From positions 59,126,913 to 59,190,912 of the forward strand of contig JAMXIF010000003.1 in NCBI GenBank assembly GCA_028583685.1: 64,000 bases of DNA, in the 5' to 3' direction. Source of the stretch: Petaurus breviceps papuanus. Lineage: Eukaryota > Chordata > Mammalia > Diprotodontia > Petauridae. The first letter of the stretch is position 1. Each line of letters opens with the position of its first letter. The notes under the pieces are model-generated. The model ran no database searches. It saw only the letters and a list, made by a program, of their open reading frames with translations, and had not been told where the DNA came from. Both the position numbers and the translations under genes were made by a program. This document shows, piece after piece, positions 1-11,655 of the stretch.

Positions 1-140
1 AGAAGAAGAAGAAGAAGAAGAAGAAGAAGAAGAAGAAGAAGAAGAAGAAGAAGAAGAAGAAGAAGAAGAAGAAGAAGAAGAAGAAGAAGAAGAAGGAGAA
101 GAAGAAGAAAGTGGTGGAGAAGGAGGAGGAGGAGGAGGAA
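1..140. repeat. (GAA)n then (GGA)n simple repeat
   Basis: An almost pure GAA/AGA triplet array runs from the window edge to about 111, first broken near 95 (aagg). It passes through a short gtggtgg link into a GGA-rich array ending near 140. The left end is cut by the window, so the true length is unknown. It is a purine-only strand of the triplex-prone class. Confidence 0.97.
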
Positions 141-2054
141 GTCAACTGACATTGAGGATCTGGTTTTGACTAATAAAGGAGTACTCATTGTCAAAATAGA
201 AACAAAGTACAGAGCGAAAATTAATAAGAGGGAATAGAAACCTAAGATATGGGAAAAGAATCTCAAAATTTGAATGAGTATCAGAGAACAACTAATTCAA
301 TCCACCCCTGATCAAAGAGTCAGGAATGTGACATGTAAATCAAAAACAGGTAACATGAACTTAGACTGTGTTATGAGGATAGTCTTCAAACCAAAAACAC
401 CATAGTGTTCTTCCCTTGTCTAAACACACATGAAATATTTAATTTAGTTCATACTTTAGGAACATTATTATGAAACTGGAGAGTATCCAGAAGCTGGTTA
501 TGAGCATAGTGGTAGATGGTAGATTTAAGGTCAAGAGTTAAGATCATTAAAAAGAATTGGTCAGTGGTTCAAGATCATTATATATTTTTGAGTAAAACTC
601 AAAATTCATACAAATATTTTTTTCAATGAAAATAAAATCCAAGTCAAAGTCAAGAAAGAAAGACTAACAAAAAATATTCCTTTAAAAGAAAGGTTCTTTC
701 TGAAATTTTGCATTGTAATAAGATAATATAGATTATTTCTCTGTTTTTATGAAACAAGTTGACTTTTTCAATGCAAAGTGCTCTTAAAAGTGTCTGAGCT
801 TTAGAAAATTCTTATTGCTCTAAACAATAGTAATAATAAAAATGAAGGAAATTCATTTTATTAAAAAAATTATCCCAAACTCACTTATTGGGTGAATGAA
901 TATTTAAATAGAGTACTCAAAATAAATTGGTGCTAGGTATTCTAATTTATACACTTCACAAAGATTAACTACATTTACAAAGAGTTAAAACTTTAGATAA
1001 CTTTTAAAGTAATATTTTATATGATCTTCAACTTTTAAAATACATCACCTGAAAACAAAATGGAAGATAATAAAAGCCTGAGTATTAATCATTTAACAAG
1101 TCTATAGAAATAATTTTTATTTTAATAAGTGAGATATTTATGTAAGTGGTTAAGGAACTCATTTTCTCTGGAAAAAATATATAATATTTTCCATTTTAAT
1201 AAAAATTGCTAATAGACATGTCATTGCATGCTGAAGCAACCATTTGAAACCAAAAATAATTTTACATTTTGGCTGTGGATGAATAAAGAATTCTCTGCTT
1301 TCTCAAAGTGATACAAATTTTATTACCATATGTAACCACTTTGTATAAAATGAGGTTTTCTGCTGTAGCTAGTTTAACAAAATATCAATGTTGAGAAACT
1401 GTCAAAAAAGAATTAGAACCAGATACAAAATTTTAAAAAATTGCCCTCAGAATGTCTAATAATAATGATAATAACAATATGGCGATTTCAATTACGTAAA
1501 CATGATTATAACTTATTTAATACCTCTATATTTCATTACTTTTGCTGTATATTTAAAATTTGGGTTATTATAAAATTTATACTAAATTCTTAATTTTATA
1601 AAATACATTATAAGCTAGGAAAATTACTTGTATACCTGGTTTTGTAAAAGAAGGACAATTCATTTCCTTGTTTAAAATAGTGGATATCACTATGTAAAGT
1701 TTGGAAATCAGAGAGAACAATTTCAAGTAAGAAGTAGATAATGTACCTTTTTTCATCTTTTAGAACCCCTAGAGAAAATGTAATGTATTGAATAACAATT
1801 ATCTCATAATGAAAAGGTCACCTTCTTGAAAGTATTCCCCTCCCATCTCCTGACCTCTGTATGCTGCATTATAATTAATTTATAATAGTTACTTTGATTT
1901 TGAAGGTGATTACATTTAATTCTTGCTAAGGTAACTATTTCACTTTTGTTGAAACAATCTTTATTATATAGTTAAATAAAATCACTAGATTAAGCATTCA
2001 TGTTTTACATAAAACTAAAGTTTAAGACAATGCATCATAAAGAAAGACTTACCT
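141..2054. other. AT-rich, no feature recognised
   Basis: About 1.9 kb of AT-rich DNA with frequent stops in all frames. I recognise no repeat family, coding segment or RNA gene in it. It may hold repeats too old to see by eye. Confidence 0.5.
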
Positions 2055-2225
2055 TTTTTCCCCAGTAACCTAGAGGTAGAAGGGACTTCTGAGGTCATAT
2101 AGCGCAAAGTTCTTAATCTTACCAACAGGGAAACAAAAAGTCAAATAAGTTAAGTGCCTTGTTCTATGACCCATAAGTAATACATAGTAGAATCAGGATT
2201 TGAACCCAGGTCCTTTAACTTGAAA
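2055..2225 (+). mobile_element. MIR-like SINE fragment
   Basis: The order 'gaagggacttctgaggtcat', 'agttaagtgccttg', 'gaatcaggatttgaacccag' follows the mammalian MIR/MIR3-type core and its tRNA-like B-box region. No poly(A) tail or TSD is visible. The copy is old and the subfamily is uncertain. Confidence 0.65.
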
Positions 2226-2694
2226 TTCATATAAATCTTCAGAGGAATGACACATTCAAAATATTTCAGTTCCATCATCTCAGGAGCTAGGCTGGAACAG
2301 GGGCTTCAAATTAAAGAGCAAGCCAGAAAAATGCTTCTGCAAGGTTGTGGTGGAGTGAGAAAATGGATCTAAAGATACTATCAAAAAGATTAGTACTAGA
2401 GCTGAAAGAATAACAGTGGGAAGGTTGCTGGTGAGGGAAGGAAAGAGTATGGAGAGAGAGGCAAAGCAGCCTCTAGATTAATGTTTCCTGCCTTCCTCTT
2501 CCATTTCTGCCTCATGATGTACCCAGACACAGAGAGGCCATGCATCATGAACATCAGGGATGGGTGAGGACACAATATTAGGAGGTTATTTCTTCAGAGT
2601 GGTATGTGTTGGCTTCATTGCCTTCTATTTATTTTATGTGTGTGTGGGGGGGAGCGCGGAGGTAGATAAATGGAGAAATATCTTGGATGGACAT
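2226..2694. other. No feature recognised
   Basis: Moderately purine-rich DNA between a MIR-like fragment and an L2 tail. A short G-rich patch lies near 2640-2665. I see no coding or repeat signal I can name. Confidence 0.4.
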
Positions 2695-2812
2695 AGTTGT
2701 TTGGATGTTGTCTTCCCTCATTAAACTGTGAACTTGAGAGTAAGGACTGTATTTTTGCTTTTCTTTGCACTGTGGTACATAGTAGGCATTTAATAAGTGC
2801 TAGCTGATGATT
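2695..2812 (+). mobile_element. L2 LINE 3' end
   Basis: The block 'taaactgtgaacttgagagt … ggactgtattttt … catagtaggcatttaataag' is the L2 3' terminus (consensus: ctgtgagctccttgagggcaggg…cacatagtaggcgcttaataaatg). Only the 3' non-coding tail is present, so this is a strongly 5'-truncated copy. Confidence 0.85.
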
Positions 2813-2877
2813 CTGACTTGTAATATTTTCAAAAAATATGTGTTTTAGACTTGTAGTATCAACACTGTATGAGCAGT

Positions 2878-2985
2878 GGAGCTATTAATTATATTATTAT
2901 ATTATATATTATGTTATATAATTGATAATTATATATTGTATGATATATTATATACATTAATTAATTATATTATTACCATCATCAC
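2878..2985. repeat. AT-rich low-complexity tract
   Basis: About 100 bp of almost pure A/T built on tataatta/attata motifs. A 94-codon open frame that starts here is a low-complexity artefact. Confidence 0.9.
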
Positions 2986-3329
2986 CACCAGAATCAGCAT
3001 CAATATTTACTCTTTTAGGCCACTGAGTGGAGTTAAGGGTTGCAATGAGAGGGGTGTTGAAGCCACTTTCTGGATCATTCATCTCTTTGTGGGATCTGGC
3101 ATAAAAACTCTTCAGAGCTCACATATATTCAAATCACAGGAGCAAAGCTCTCCATTATAAAAGAAATTGCTGCAGTGTGATGATCTGAACATAAACTTTG
3201 CTAATATTGCCACCACCTTTGCAGTAGATATGGCCTCTGGTTTCCCACTACCTCTCTTCCTTGTTCCTTTGACTGGCCAGTTTATGGGTCATCTATTTGC
3301 CCCTGTTGTTCACTTTTACTCTTTCTCCC

Positions 3330-3565
3330 CTCTCTCTACGGAATGGGGAACAGTAGTGACCTTTCCCAAACCCTCTCAATTCTAGTACCTTTCCTCTCTT
3401 ATTTGCTTCATAGTCATCCTACATATACCTGTTTATAAACATTTGTTCACTTTTTTTTCCTCCATTATAATGTGAGAAACCATGTTTTGCTGCTTTTTGA
3501 TTCCCAGCACTTAGTATAATACCTGGCACAGAGTAGATGCTTATTAAATGTTTATTAATTGAGTG
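3330..3565 (+). mobile_element. L2 LINE 3' end
   Basis: Runs from the C-terminal/3' UTR region ('tcaattctagtacctttcct') through the L2 tail 'cccagcacttagtataatac' and 'gtagatgcttattaaatg'. This is the usual 5'-truncated L2. The 72-codon frame overlapping its left edge does not match the L2 protein. Confidence 0.82.
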
Positions 3566-4946
3566 TATCAACCCCAAGTTGACACATTCCATCCATTTAA
3601 CTATTCCTCATGCTTTATTTCGACTGCCTAAAGATACTGAAACCACTGTTTTGTAGTACAGGCAACAAAAATAAGAAACCCAAGGAAAATCTAAGTTGGG
3701 CTTTTCAGCACATCTCCTAGGAAGCCAATGCTACTCTTTCATCAGTAAGTCTTTTGTTTCAAGTTTTTATGGGAGTTGATAGATCAAGATCCCAACAATA
3801 CTATAATAAACCCTACAACACAATAGAGACCAATACCTTTCCAATTCTGGGAACACAGAACTTAGATTTTTATATGCTTTAGCCAGTTGGCTACCATCTA
3901 ATCTGGAGAAATATATTTGGAAAGGGCTAAGAAGTAGAAATATAATCAGTAAGGTTCCAAAATCCTCAACAGTCTGTGATATAAAGACATTGTTACTATT
4001 TATTCTCACTATCAAAGGCACAGTGGGGATTTGCATTATAGGATACTTAATAATAGCATTAAATAGTCATGGTATCTTCAGTTCTCTCTTTCACCATGGC
4101 TCTGTGATCTGGTGCCCAAGGCTATAAATGACTCCTTTTTTTTTTTTCTAGACCTGCCCAAGACTCTAAACTATTAATTAATTTACTTGGCCTCCTTCCC
4201 TATGAATATACTTTTCATCTGTAAAATGGGAATATCTACTTTACAGAACTACCTTTCTTAAGAATAAAAGGCCTTTTTTGGGAAAAAAAGTTATTCTAAA
4301 GTTCTGTTTCAAATCCCATTTGTCTTTGCGATGGTGGATAAATGAGAGAGGGAGTGAAGAGACAGAATCAACAAAGAATAGGCTTTTTTAAAAACAAAAA
4401 TTGTCTCAGGGATGTTCTTTTGATTTTTTTTTGTCTTTTCCTCAAATTCTCACTACATAAGGTTCCCAAAGTACTCACAAAGAAAAATAGAAATGAAACC
4501 TTGAGGACAAACCAGAAGCATTACAAACACTGAGGAACAAACTGAGTTGCAAATTGGTTTCTTTTTTATATTATAGTTTGGCTCTTACTTTTATTGGCAT
4601 AAGGGAAAAGCCAGAAAATTGCCATCTCTGGGATACAAATTGGCAATGCTTGCACCTTGGAGGCTTTGCTATGCTCAGTAAAGTACTTGCGTTCTCTGGA
4701 AATCTGACAAAATGCCATTACCAGTTGTGGCACACCCCTGAATTTCTGTATAGCCTGGAGTTAAAGATGTTACAGAACTTACTTTGCCAGAGCTGCATAT
4801 TTAAATCCAAAACTGAAGACTATCCTATACTTCCTAAAATGTAGAGAAGAAGGGTTAGTCACCTTAATCCTAATTCTAATGATTCAACAGCTAATCTTCA
4901 AAAACTGATCCTAAAAATAACAGCCAGCAAGACAGATTTCATAGCC
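3566..4946. other. Mostly unassigned; weak MIR-like patch near 4140-4260
   Basis: The stretch 'acttggcctccttccctatg … catctgtaaaatgggaatat' at about 4185-4250 resembles the MIR region 'cctcagtttcctcatctgtaaaatggg'. The rest is not recognised. An 89-codon minus-strand frame (3767-4036) lies here but has no family match known to me. Confidence 0.4.
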
Positions 4947-5080
4947 CAGGGTTCTTAACATTTTATTTTTCTCATGGACCCCTTTGCATGCCCATAAAGC
5001 CTTAGGACTCCACAGAATAATATTTTCAAATATAAGCAATATAACACAGAGAATTACAAAGGAAACAACCCTATTTTGGT
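4947..5080. mobile_element. hAT-type non-autonomous DNA transposon fragment
   Basis: 'agggttcttaac', then 'tcatggacccctttg', 'cagaataatattttcaaat' and 'attacaaaggaaac' follow, in order, one half of a common mammalian hAT/Charlie-like element whose ends read aggggttcttaacc. Only one half is present and it is well diverged. The subfamily is unknown. Confidence 0.55.
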
Positions 5081-5087
5081 AATACGT

Positions 5088-5190
5088 TCAGCCTTAATTT
5101 TTGCCTTTGGCTCCTTTGGTGTATATACCTAGTAGTGGGATCACTAGGTCATAGTTTGACAGTTGGACAGTTTATACATTGACTTTGTTT
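5088..5190 (-). mobile_element. L1 fragment (ORF2 end / 3' UTR), antisense
   Basis: 'gtatatacctagtagtggga … actaggtcatagtttgac' is the reverse complement of the L1 segment 'ccctttgacccagcaataccactactaggtctgtatcc'. The same segment is seen in sense at 36.2 kb and antisense at 58.9 kb. Confidence 0.6.
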
Positions 5191-5324
5191 AATCTCAAAT
5201 TGAAAATCAGGGATAGAGGGATCAACAGAAAATTATGATAACTGCATTAATTTAACAAAAATATGAAGAAAATATGTATGAAGAAAATCTATGAAATGCT
5301 TTTCATTGAAATGTATGAAATAAA

Positions 5325-5470
5325 ATGTATGAAAAAGCATTTATTGTGTATAAATTGCTATGTTAAGTGCTGAAGATTTAAAAAGAAAAACAAGACTTCA
5401 GGGAGATCTCATTCTAATGGGGAGCAGGGAGAGAGAAACAACAGATACTGAAAATTTCAGCTTCAACTTA
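5325..5470 (-). mobile_element. L2-clade LINE 3' fragment, antisense
   Basis: 'gcatttattgtgtataaatt … gctatgttaagtgctgaag … gggagatctcattctaatgg' matches the antisense 3' end found in longer form at 28.3, 40.6 and 42.9 kb (consensus catttattaagcacctactatgtgcc…gtgctaagcactgggg). Confidence 0.65.
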
Positions 5471-6084
5471 GCTAGAAAGGTCCCATGGTCTTAGAGTACA
5501 GAGGCAAAGCAGATGGTAATGCTTATTCTTTAACAGCATTTCTATAGATAATCACAGCCTTTTCTGATGTGGGACCATTTGACAGCTCCAAGAAATTTTG
5601 CAGAAACAATTTATTTTCCAAATCTTCAGTATTAAGATAGAATTGAAAATATTCTATTTTCCTGCTCTACCAATAGTGCACCAATGTGTTTATCTTCCGA
5701 CAATCCCTTGAGTTGGGACAATTTCCACTCTCTCTCCCTTTCTCCACCTCTGCTGGAATAGCAGCACATATACCTTTTAAGCCCCCTGGCCCAGACTCTG
5801 CAAACTCTCTGAACCTCTGTGATGACTCAGATTTCAACAGTGACTGGCAGACCTATGGATCAGGGATCCTTCCAAGACCTAACCTTTAGTGGGATTAATG
5901 GGATGTGCTGCCCATGGTGCTTTCACCACCGCTAGAGAGTGAGGGGGCACACTATAGCAGCAGAAGTGAAAGCAAACAGAAGAGGCAAGAGGAGGCTGCA
6001 GCTGCTGCTTCTGTCTGTAGTAGGGATTTAAGCAGGTGAATATATAAGACTCTCTTAAATCTTCTCCATAACTCTGCTCTCAAG
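5471..6084. other. No repeat recognised; slightly GC-richer block
   Basis: The part 5660-6050 is richer in GC and pyrimidine runs than its surroundings and contains gctgcagctgctgctt. No conserved open frame or known repeat was recognised. Confidence 0.4.
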
Positions 6085-6097
6085 ATTCATCCAAACC

Positions 6098-6760
6098 TGG
6101 TCCAGCAATACCACTTCTAGGTCTGCATCCCAAAGAGATCATAAAAAAGGGAAAATGATACAGATCTACAAAATTATTTATAGCAGTTCTTTTCGTGATG
6201 GCCAAGAATTGAAAATTGAGCAGATGCCATCAATTGGGGAATGACTGAACAAGTTATGGTATATGAATATAGGAAATAGTGAAAATGGTGAGCAGATAAA
6301 CTTCAGAAAAACCTGGAAAGACTTTCATGAACTGATGCTGGGTGAAGTGAGCAGAACCAGAATACTGTACACAGTAACAGCAACAATGTGTGATGATCAA
6401 CTGTGTTAGACTTAGTTCTTCTGAGTAATGCAGTGATCTAAGTTAATTCCAAAAGACTCATGATGTAAAATGTTATCCACATCCAGAGAAAGAATTATGG
6501 AGTCTGAATGCAAACTGAAGCATATTACTTCCTCTTTTGTTGTTATTTTTTTTTCTGTCTCATGGTTTTTCCCTTTTGTTCTGATTCTTCTTTAACATGA
6601 CTAATGTGGAAATATGTTTAACATAATCATACATATACAGCCTATATTAGATTGTATGACATCTTGGGGAGGGGAGAGCAACTGTAGGGGGCAAAAATTT
6701 AGAACTCTATATAAAAGTGAATGTTGAAAACTAAAAATTAATTAATTATTTAAAAAAAAT
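6098..6760 (+). mobile_element. 5'-truncated L1 3' end with TSD
   Basis: Begins in the end of ORF2 ('ccagcaataccacttctagg'), continues through 'gccatcaattggggaatgac' and 'gaactgatgctgggtgaagt', and ends with the marsupial-type L1 3' UTR and an A-rich tail. It is flanked by 13-bp direct repeats, attcatccaaacc (6085-6097) and attcatcaaaacc (6761-6773), with one mismatch, as expected for target-primed insertion. Confidence 0.9.
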
Positions 6761-6942
6761 ATTCATCAAAACCCATTGGCCAGTGTGAAAACAAGTGAAA
6801 AGGGTCATTACCACCAAGGCCTAACTGGGCATCTTGCCATCTGCCTTTCTGCTGTCCTTTTTTTCCCATATAGAAAAATCACCCTCTGGACCCAAGAGAC
6901 AATAAGAGCTACTCTCCCCACTCTGATTCCCACCAAGCATGC

Positions 6943-6989
<47 letters not shown>
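6943..6989. repeat. (CA)n microsatellite
   Basis: An uninterrupted CA dinucleotide array of about 23 units, followed by cggg. Confidence 0.98.
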
Positions 6990-6991
<2 letters not shown>

Positions 6992-7077
6992 GAAAATGGA
7001 AATTTACTAATTGAATTTCAGTCAAAATCTTGATATAAAAAGCAATCAAAGAGTCTTCCATTTGGATCTATATTTTT

Positions 7078-7243
7078 TTTCCTTTTCTTTTTTTTTTTTT
7101 GGAGGGGTAAAGGCAAGGCAAGTGGGGTTAAGTGATTTGCCCAAGGCCACACGGCTATTACATGTCAAATGTCAGAGGCTGGATTTAAACTCAGGTACTC
7201 CTGGCTAGTACTCCATTCACTGAGCCATACAACTGCCCCTGGA
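7078..7243 (-). mobile_element. tRNA-derived marsupial SINE, antisense
   Basis: Reverse-complemented it reads ggggcagttgtatggctcag … ctgagtttaaatcc … gggcaaatcacttaacccc … A-tail, the common marsupial SINE. The head holds a tRNA A-box-like 'tggctcagtgaatgg'. The poly(T) side lies at 7070-7100. A TSD around ggat…tatttttt is possible but imperfect. Confidence 0.85.
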
Positions 7244-8289
7244 TGTACACATATTTTTGAAGTATCCTTTTCAGCTCTGACAATACTAAAACCAAATATT
7301 AAAATAAACTAAAATTTAAAATCAGACCTTGTAACAGCTCTATAACAAGGTATTATACTCAGATTGTTAAAAGTAATGAAATATGTTCAATTTCAGTGCT
7401 CATACTTTAAAATTATTACCATACACATTTTTTTAAAAAGCAAAGAGGTATTTTGCATCATTAACAAAATTAAAAATATTTTTTAAATATTCTTCATTTT
7501 CATCTTATCCTTTTTGATATCTATTTCTGGTTTTATAAAGTATTTAACATGAGTCTAGTAGAGCATTTATATCATTTTAAGTAAATAGATATATGGACAT
7601 TTTGGGTGAGTGATTTTTTTTAAAACTTATGAACAATCAAAAAAGTTTGGAGTAAAGTGATCTAGAGGGAGCTCATAACAGTTACTCTAAGGAAGGCCAA
7701 ATCTGCACACTGGGGAGATTATTTTGACTGCTGGGTGAATAATGGATTAGACCATGATTCTCATATTTAAAATGCAAATTATACTCTGAATTTATATTGT
7801 GGTCCTTAAATTAATGGACCAGAATTTAGATTATTTATTTTTCAACTATTTGTTGTGCTATTTAATTCTTTTCCAATTAGGACAAAGTAAGAAATTCTAG
7901 ATAACATGTCAAGTCATATTAAAGTGCTCCTTTAGGAGATAATGCAAATAACTGTCATCTTCATCTCTTTGTCTATGTCTTGTCTATAGGGAGTGTTATC
8001 TAAATTAGGGACATTTCCTTTATTTTATTTAAGTCTCTTTCTTTGAAGTTGACTTCTTGTCTCAACTCCCCCATTAATATTTCTCTGACCAACTCCTCCA
8101 TCAGCAATTCAACTCCTAAAGCACGCCATACTACTCACCGGGAGCTTAGAACAAGTTACTTTAAAATATAGCAATTGTTTTTGTATGCACATCCAAAACA
8201 CCCAAGTAGATTTTAATGAGCAGTTAAGCCTTGATCTCTGTATCCCTATTATGTATAGTTGTTCAATAATGGTTTTCACTTCTCTAATT
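7244..8289. other. AT-rich, no feature recognised
   Basis: A little over 1 kb with no recognised repeat. The last 200 bp could be more of the L2 that follows, but I cannot match it. Confidence 0.4.
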
Positions 8290-9075
8290 TGTCCTTCTAC
8301 ATAGTTGACAAGACAATTTGTCATTCCCCTTCTAAAAAATCATCAGTAGTTTCCTATTACCTCTAGAACAAAATATAACCTCTTCATTAGCATCTAAAAT
8401 TTAACATCTGGCTCTACCCTTCTAGATATTTCTCATTATGTTTTAGGTTTCAGAAAAACTGATCGACTTCAGGTTCCCCAAATTCAGCATTCCATCTCCT
8501 GTATCCCTGTCTCTGCACAGCATTTTCTCCATACCTGAGATGTACTTCTTGCCATTCATTCCCTGCTTCTGAGAATCCTGAGGTTTCATCAAGGCTAGAC
8601 TCTGGTGCTACTTTTTTTTTTTTAAAGCAATCGGGGTTAAGTAACTTGCTCAAGGTTACACGGCCAGTTATTTCTGGGTGTGGTGCTAAGTATCTGAGGC
8701 TGGATTTGATCTCCAGGTCATTCTGACACTGGGGCCAGTGCTCTTACTTGCTGAGCCACCTGGCCACCTCACTGGTGCTACTTCTTATGGGTTGTCTTTC
8801 TTGGCCCCCTAATTATAGAGTCCTCTTTACCCTTCCTCAAATTATTTTTTAATTTCTTTCCATCAGAAGCTGTTTGACTTCCAAGGAAAAACATGCCCCT
8901 GTACCAGGTTCTCCCTGGGGCCTCCATCCAGCCACCTATTTCAGCTCCCTTTTCTGGGTTGTCTTCTCCCATTAGTGCAGAAATTGTCTCCTTTTATTAT
9001 TTATATCCCCAGTGCATAGCACAGTACCCGGCACGTAGTAGACACTTAATAAATGTTTATTGAATTGAATTGTTT
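8290..9075 (+). mobile_element. L2 LINE, C-terminal coding part plus 3' end, split by a SINE
   Basis: Segments resembling the L2 ORF2 C-terminal DNA occur in order: 'cagtagtttcctattacctc', 'catctggctctacccttcta', 'agcattccatctcctgtatc', 'catacctgagatgtacttct'. They are followed after the SINE by 'ccagtgcatagcacagtacc' and 'agacacttaataaatgttta'. The frame is broken throughout. The SINE at 8614-8771 separates two pieces that join cleanly when it is removed. Confidence 0.85.
8614..8771 (-). mobile_element. tRNA-derived SINE (…agcaccacacccagaaataactgg… type), antisense, with TSD
   Basis: In its own direction it reads ggtggccaggtggctcagca … agagcactggccccag … agcaccacacccagaaataa … aagttacttaaccccgattg plus an A-tail. 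A perfect 12-bp target duplication, ctggtgctactt, lies at 8602-8613 and 8772-8783. Two more copies of the same type are at 27171-27329 and 48679-48832. Confidence 0.93.
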
Positions 9076-9289
9076 ATATGTTGTATTCCAGAATGTATTA
9101 CACAGCTGCACAGCAGACTTGTTACATTCTACAAAGTGTTGGAAGGGAAAGAGAAACTGCGTAGAATTTTCAATTGCCAAAAAAACAAAAAATCCCTACA
9201 TTTAGCTTAGTGTTCTGCACAAAATAAGTAAGAATAAGTATTGGCTGACTTTGAAAAATGCTGGAAAAATACATCTTTTGAGTAGAGTG

Positions 9290-9520
9290 GTGGGAAACAG
9301 TCAGACAAGCAAGTTATGCGATTTGAGATCTGGTTCTAATTCTGCTACTAACAGCACATGTTACTTACTCCAATCATTTGTCCCTTGTATTTTTTCAGTT
9401 TCTTTATCTATGCAATAAAGTATTAGGTAGAAAAAAATCTTTTTAGCTCTAAAAAATGCATTGTTTAGCACAGTGCCTGGCACATAGTAGGTACTTTATA
9501 ACTGTTTATTCCCTTCCATT
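9290..9520 (+). mobile_element. MIR SINE
   Basis: 'gagatctggttctaattctg', 'cagtttctttatctatgcaa' and 'agcacagtgcctggcacata' occur in MIR order, including the LINE-like 3' end. Old and gapped. Confidence 0.65.
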
Positions 9521-10064
9521 TCCATTATTCAAACAGAAGCAATTATTTTAGCATTTTATCCACACTAGGACCTTGAGAGCTGAGGTTCAAAGAAGATAAA
9601 TGATTTGTTCATGGGTTTGCCTTCAACTCTTACCTTCCTCTTAAGTCCATGCTGCTTTGGAGCACTTGGAAAGGAAATGAAAGCAGACAAGAATTTTAGA
9701 AAAAAGATCCTATTAGGCACAGATGGTGAAGGATTTTAATTATATAAATATCTGCAGGAGCTGTCTCTCAGCTAATAGTAGAGAGGAGGACAAATTTGTA
9801 AATTCCTCTAATGAAAATTTTGTACTCCAAAAAGTGGAGGAAGCTACCTTCTGTATGAAAATGTGATCATCTAGGAGTCATTGGGAAATAATGGGAACCT
9901 TGGCAATAAGAGATATCCAGTTTATGATAGAGAAGAAAAGAAAATCTGGATATAGTCAGCTATAGACTCCAGATTTTGAAAGATCAGGTTTTGAAGAGTT
10001 CAGAGAAAGTATAGGAAGGATACCATGGGCAAATAATGTGTAATCAATATCAGTCCAAGATGGA
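9521..10064. other. No feature recognised
   Basis: A short 'ctgaggttcaaagaagataa' near 9580 may be a MIR scrap. The rest is not recognised. Confidence 0.35.
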
Positions 10065-11310
10065 TGGGAAGCTCTCAAGAAAGAAAACTTCAGGGGTAGA
10101 ACCAAGATTGAGTAGACAAAGGGCTATTTTAAAATAACATCTCACATCAAATCCTGGAGCAGCACAGCCAAAGAAAAGGTCATGGTAAGACATCTTTCTA
10201 GCCCAAGGCAACTTAAGAGAAAAGAAGGAGAACTCTGTGACACTGGAATGGGGGCTGACCCAAAGTTCACAAGGTGGGAACACCAGCTATGAGATTTGGC
10301 AGTGGCTATAGCAGCAGTTTTCAGGAGCAATCAGTCCAGAGACAGTAATGGAATTAGACAACTGGTCAGAGATTACAGGGGACCTCTATACTAGCACTGA
10401 TTTCAGGACCAGGTGGTATATGACAATTCCATTTCCCATAACCACTTGTGCATTGCATTTCCAGGATACAGAGGAATGATTGTGGTTACAAGGGAGTAGG
10501 GGTCCTGAGGACCAAGAGAACTTGTGACTGCCAGGAATTAGGGATAAGGATAAGGATCCTGGATTAGGACCAGAATGCAGACCAGGAGAATGGAGAGTAT
10601 ACCTTTACATGAATCACACCACCTTGGAAACATTAACAACTTCCAACCCCCCAGAAGTAGCTTGGGAAACAGCAATGTAAAACACCCTGAAGCTTCAGAC
10701 AATAGTGTGGCATTTGCCTCACTGCCTCCCCTTTCCTACCCCCCACCCCAGCCTGCTCCTGCCATTGGCCCCAACAAGTGAACAGAAGCCACTTTAACAT
10801 AAAGTACAAAGTCAGGTAATAGGCTGGGAAAACAAGCGAACAACAACAATGAAAAAAGAACCTGACCATAAAAAGCTACTAGGCTAAGGAGGATATCAAG
10901 ACAGAAACTGAGAAGAAGAGAATAATGTCAAAACACCTACAAGCAAAGTCTCAAAAAAATATGCAAATTAAACACAAGCCCAACTAAAACTTATGGAAGA
11001 AGTAGAAAAGAATTTTAAAAATCAAATAACATAATAGAGAAAATATTCAGGAAAGAAATTAGAACAATTCAAGAAAACTATGAAAAGATAATTAATAAAT
11101 TGGTAGAAAAATAGACATAAAAATATTAAAACAACACTTTAAAAAAGAGTTGGAGAAAATGTTTAAAAAGGCAAAAAAATCATTGAATTAAAAATACTTT
11201 AAGAATAACTGGCCAAAAAGGAAAAAAATATATAAAAATTTACTGAAGAAAATAATTCTTTAAAAATTAGAATTGGGTAACTAGAAGTTAATTACTCCAT
11301 AAGAAATCAA

Positions 11311-11655
11311 GTGAGACTGAAACAAAGCCAAAAAAATGAAAAAAAAAAGAATGTGAAATATCTTTTTAGCAAAACAACTGACCTTGAAAAGAGATTGAGA
11401 ATTATTGGACTATATGAAAGTTACGGACAAAAAAGGAATGTAGACATAATATTTCAGGAAATTATATATGAAAAATGCTGTGATAGCTTAGAATCAGTGG
11501 ATAAAATAGAAATTGAAAGAATCCACCTATTACTTTGTGAAAGAGATCATAAAATGAATGCTTCCAAGAATATTATAGTCAAATTCAAGACTTCTAGGTC
11601 AAAGAAGAAATATTTCAAGCTGCCAGAAAGAAACCATTCAAATACCATGGGATAA
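11311..11655 (+). pseudogene. L1/HAL1 ORF1p remnant (RNA-binding RRM and C-terminal domain)
   Basis: A 114-codon frame. 'EKRLRIIGLYES' matches the start of the L1 ORF1p RRM (NLRIVGLPEG), 'IIFQEIIYE' matches FFQEIIKE, 'IEIERIHLL' matches IERAHR, and 'KNIIVKFKTSRSKKKYFK' matches HIIVKF…KEKIL. The upstream coiled coil is decayed and the start codon is arbitrary. ORF1p is a trimeric nucleic-acid chaperone in LINE-1 particles. This copy cannot make a full protein. Confidence 0.85.

Noticed and set aside
3767-4036. 89-codon minus-strand frame with protein-like text and an acceptor-like tctccag upstream of part of it
   Set aside because: The donor (gtattg) is weak, no family is recognised, and flanking signals are no better than chance.
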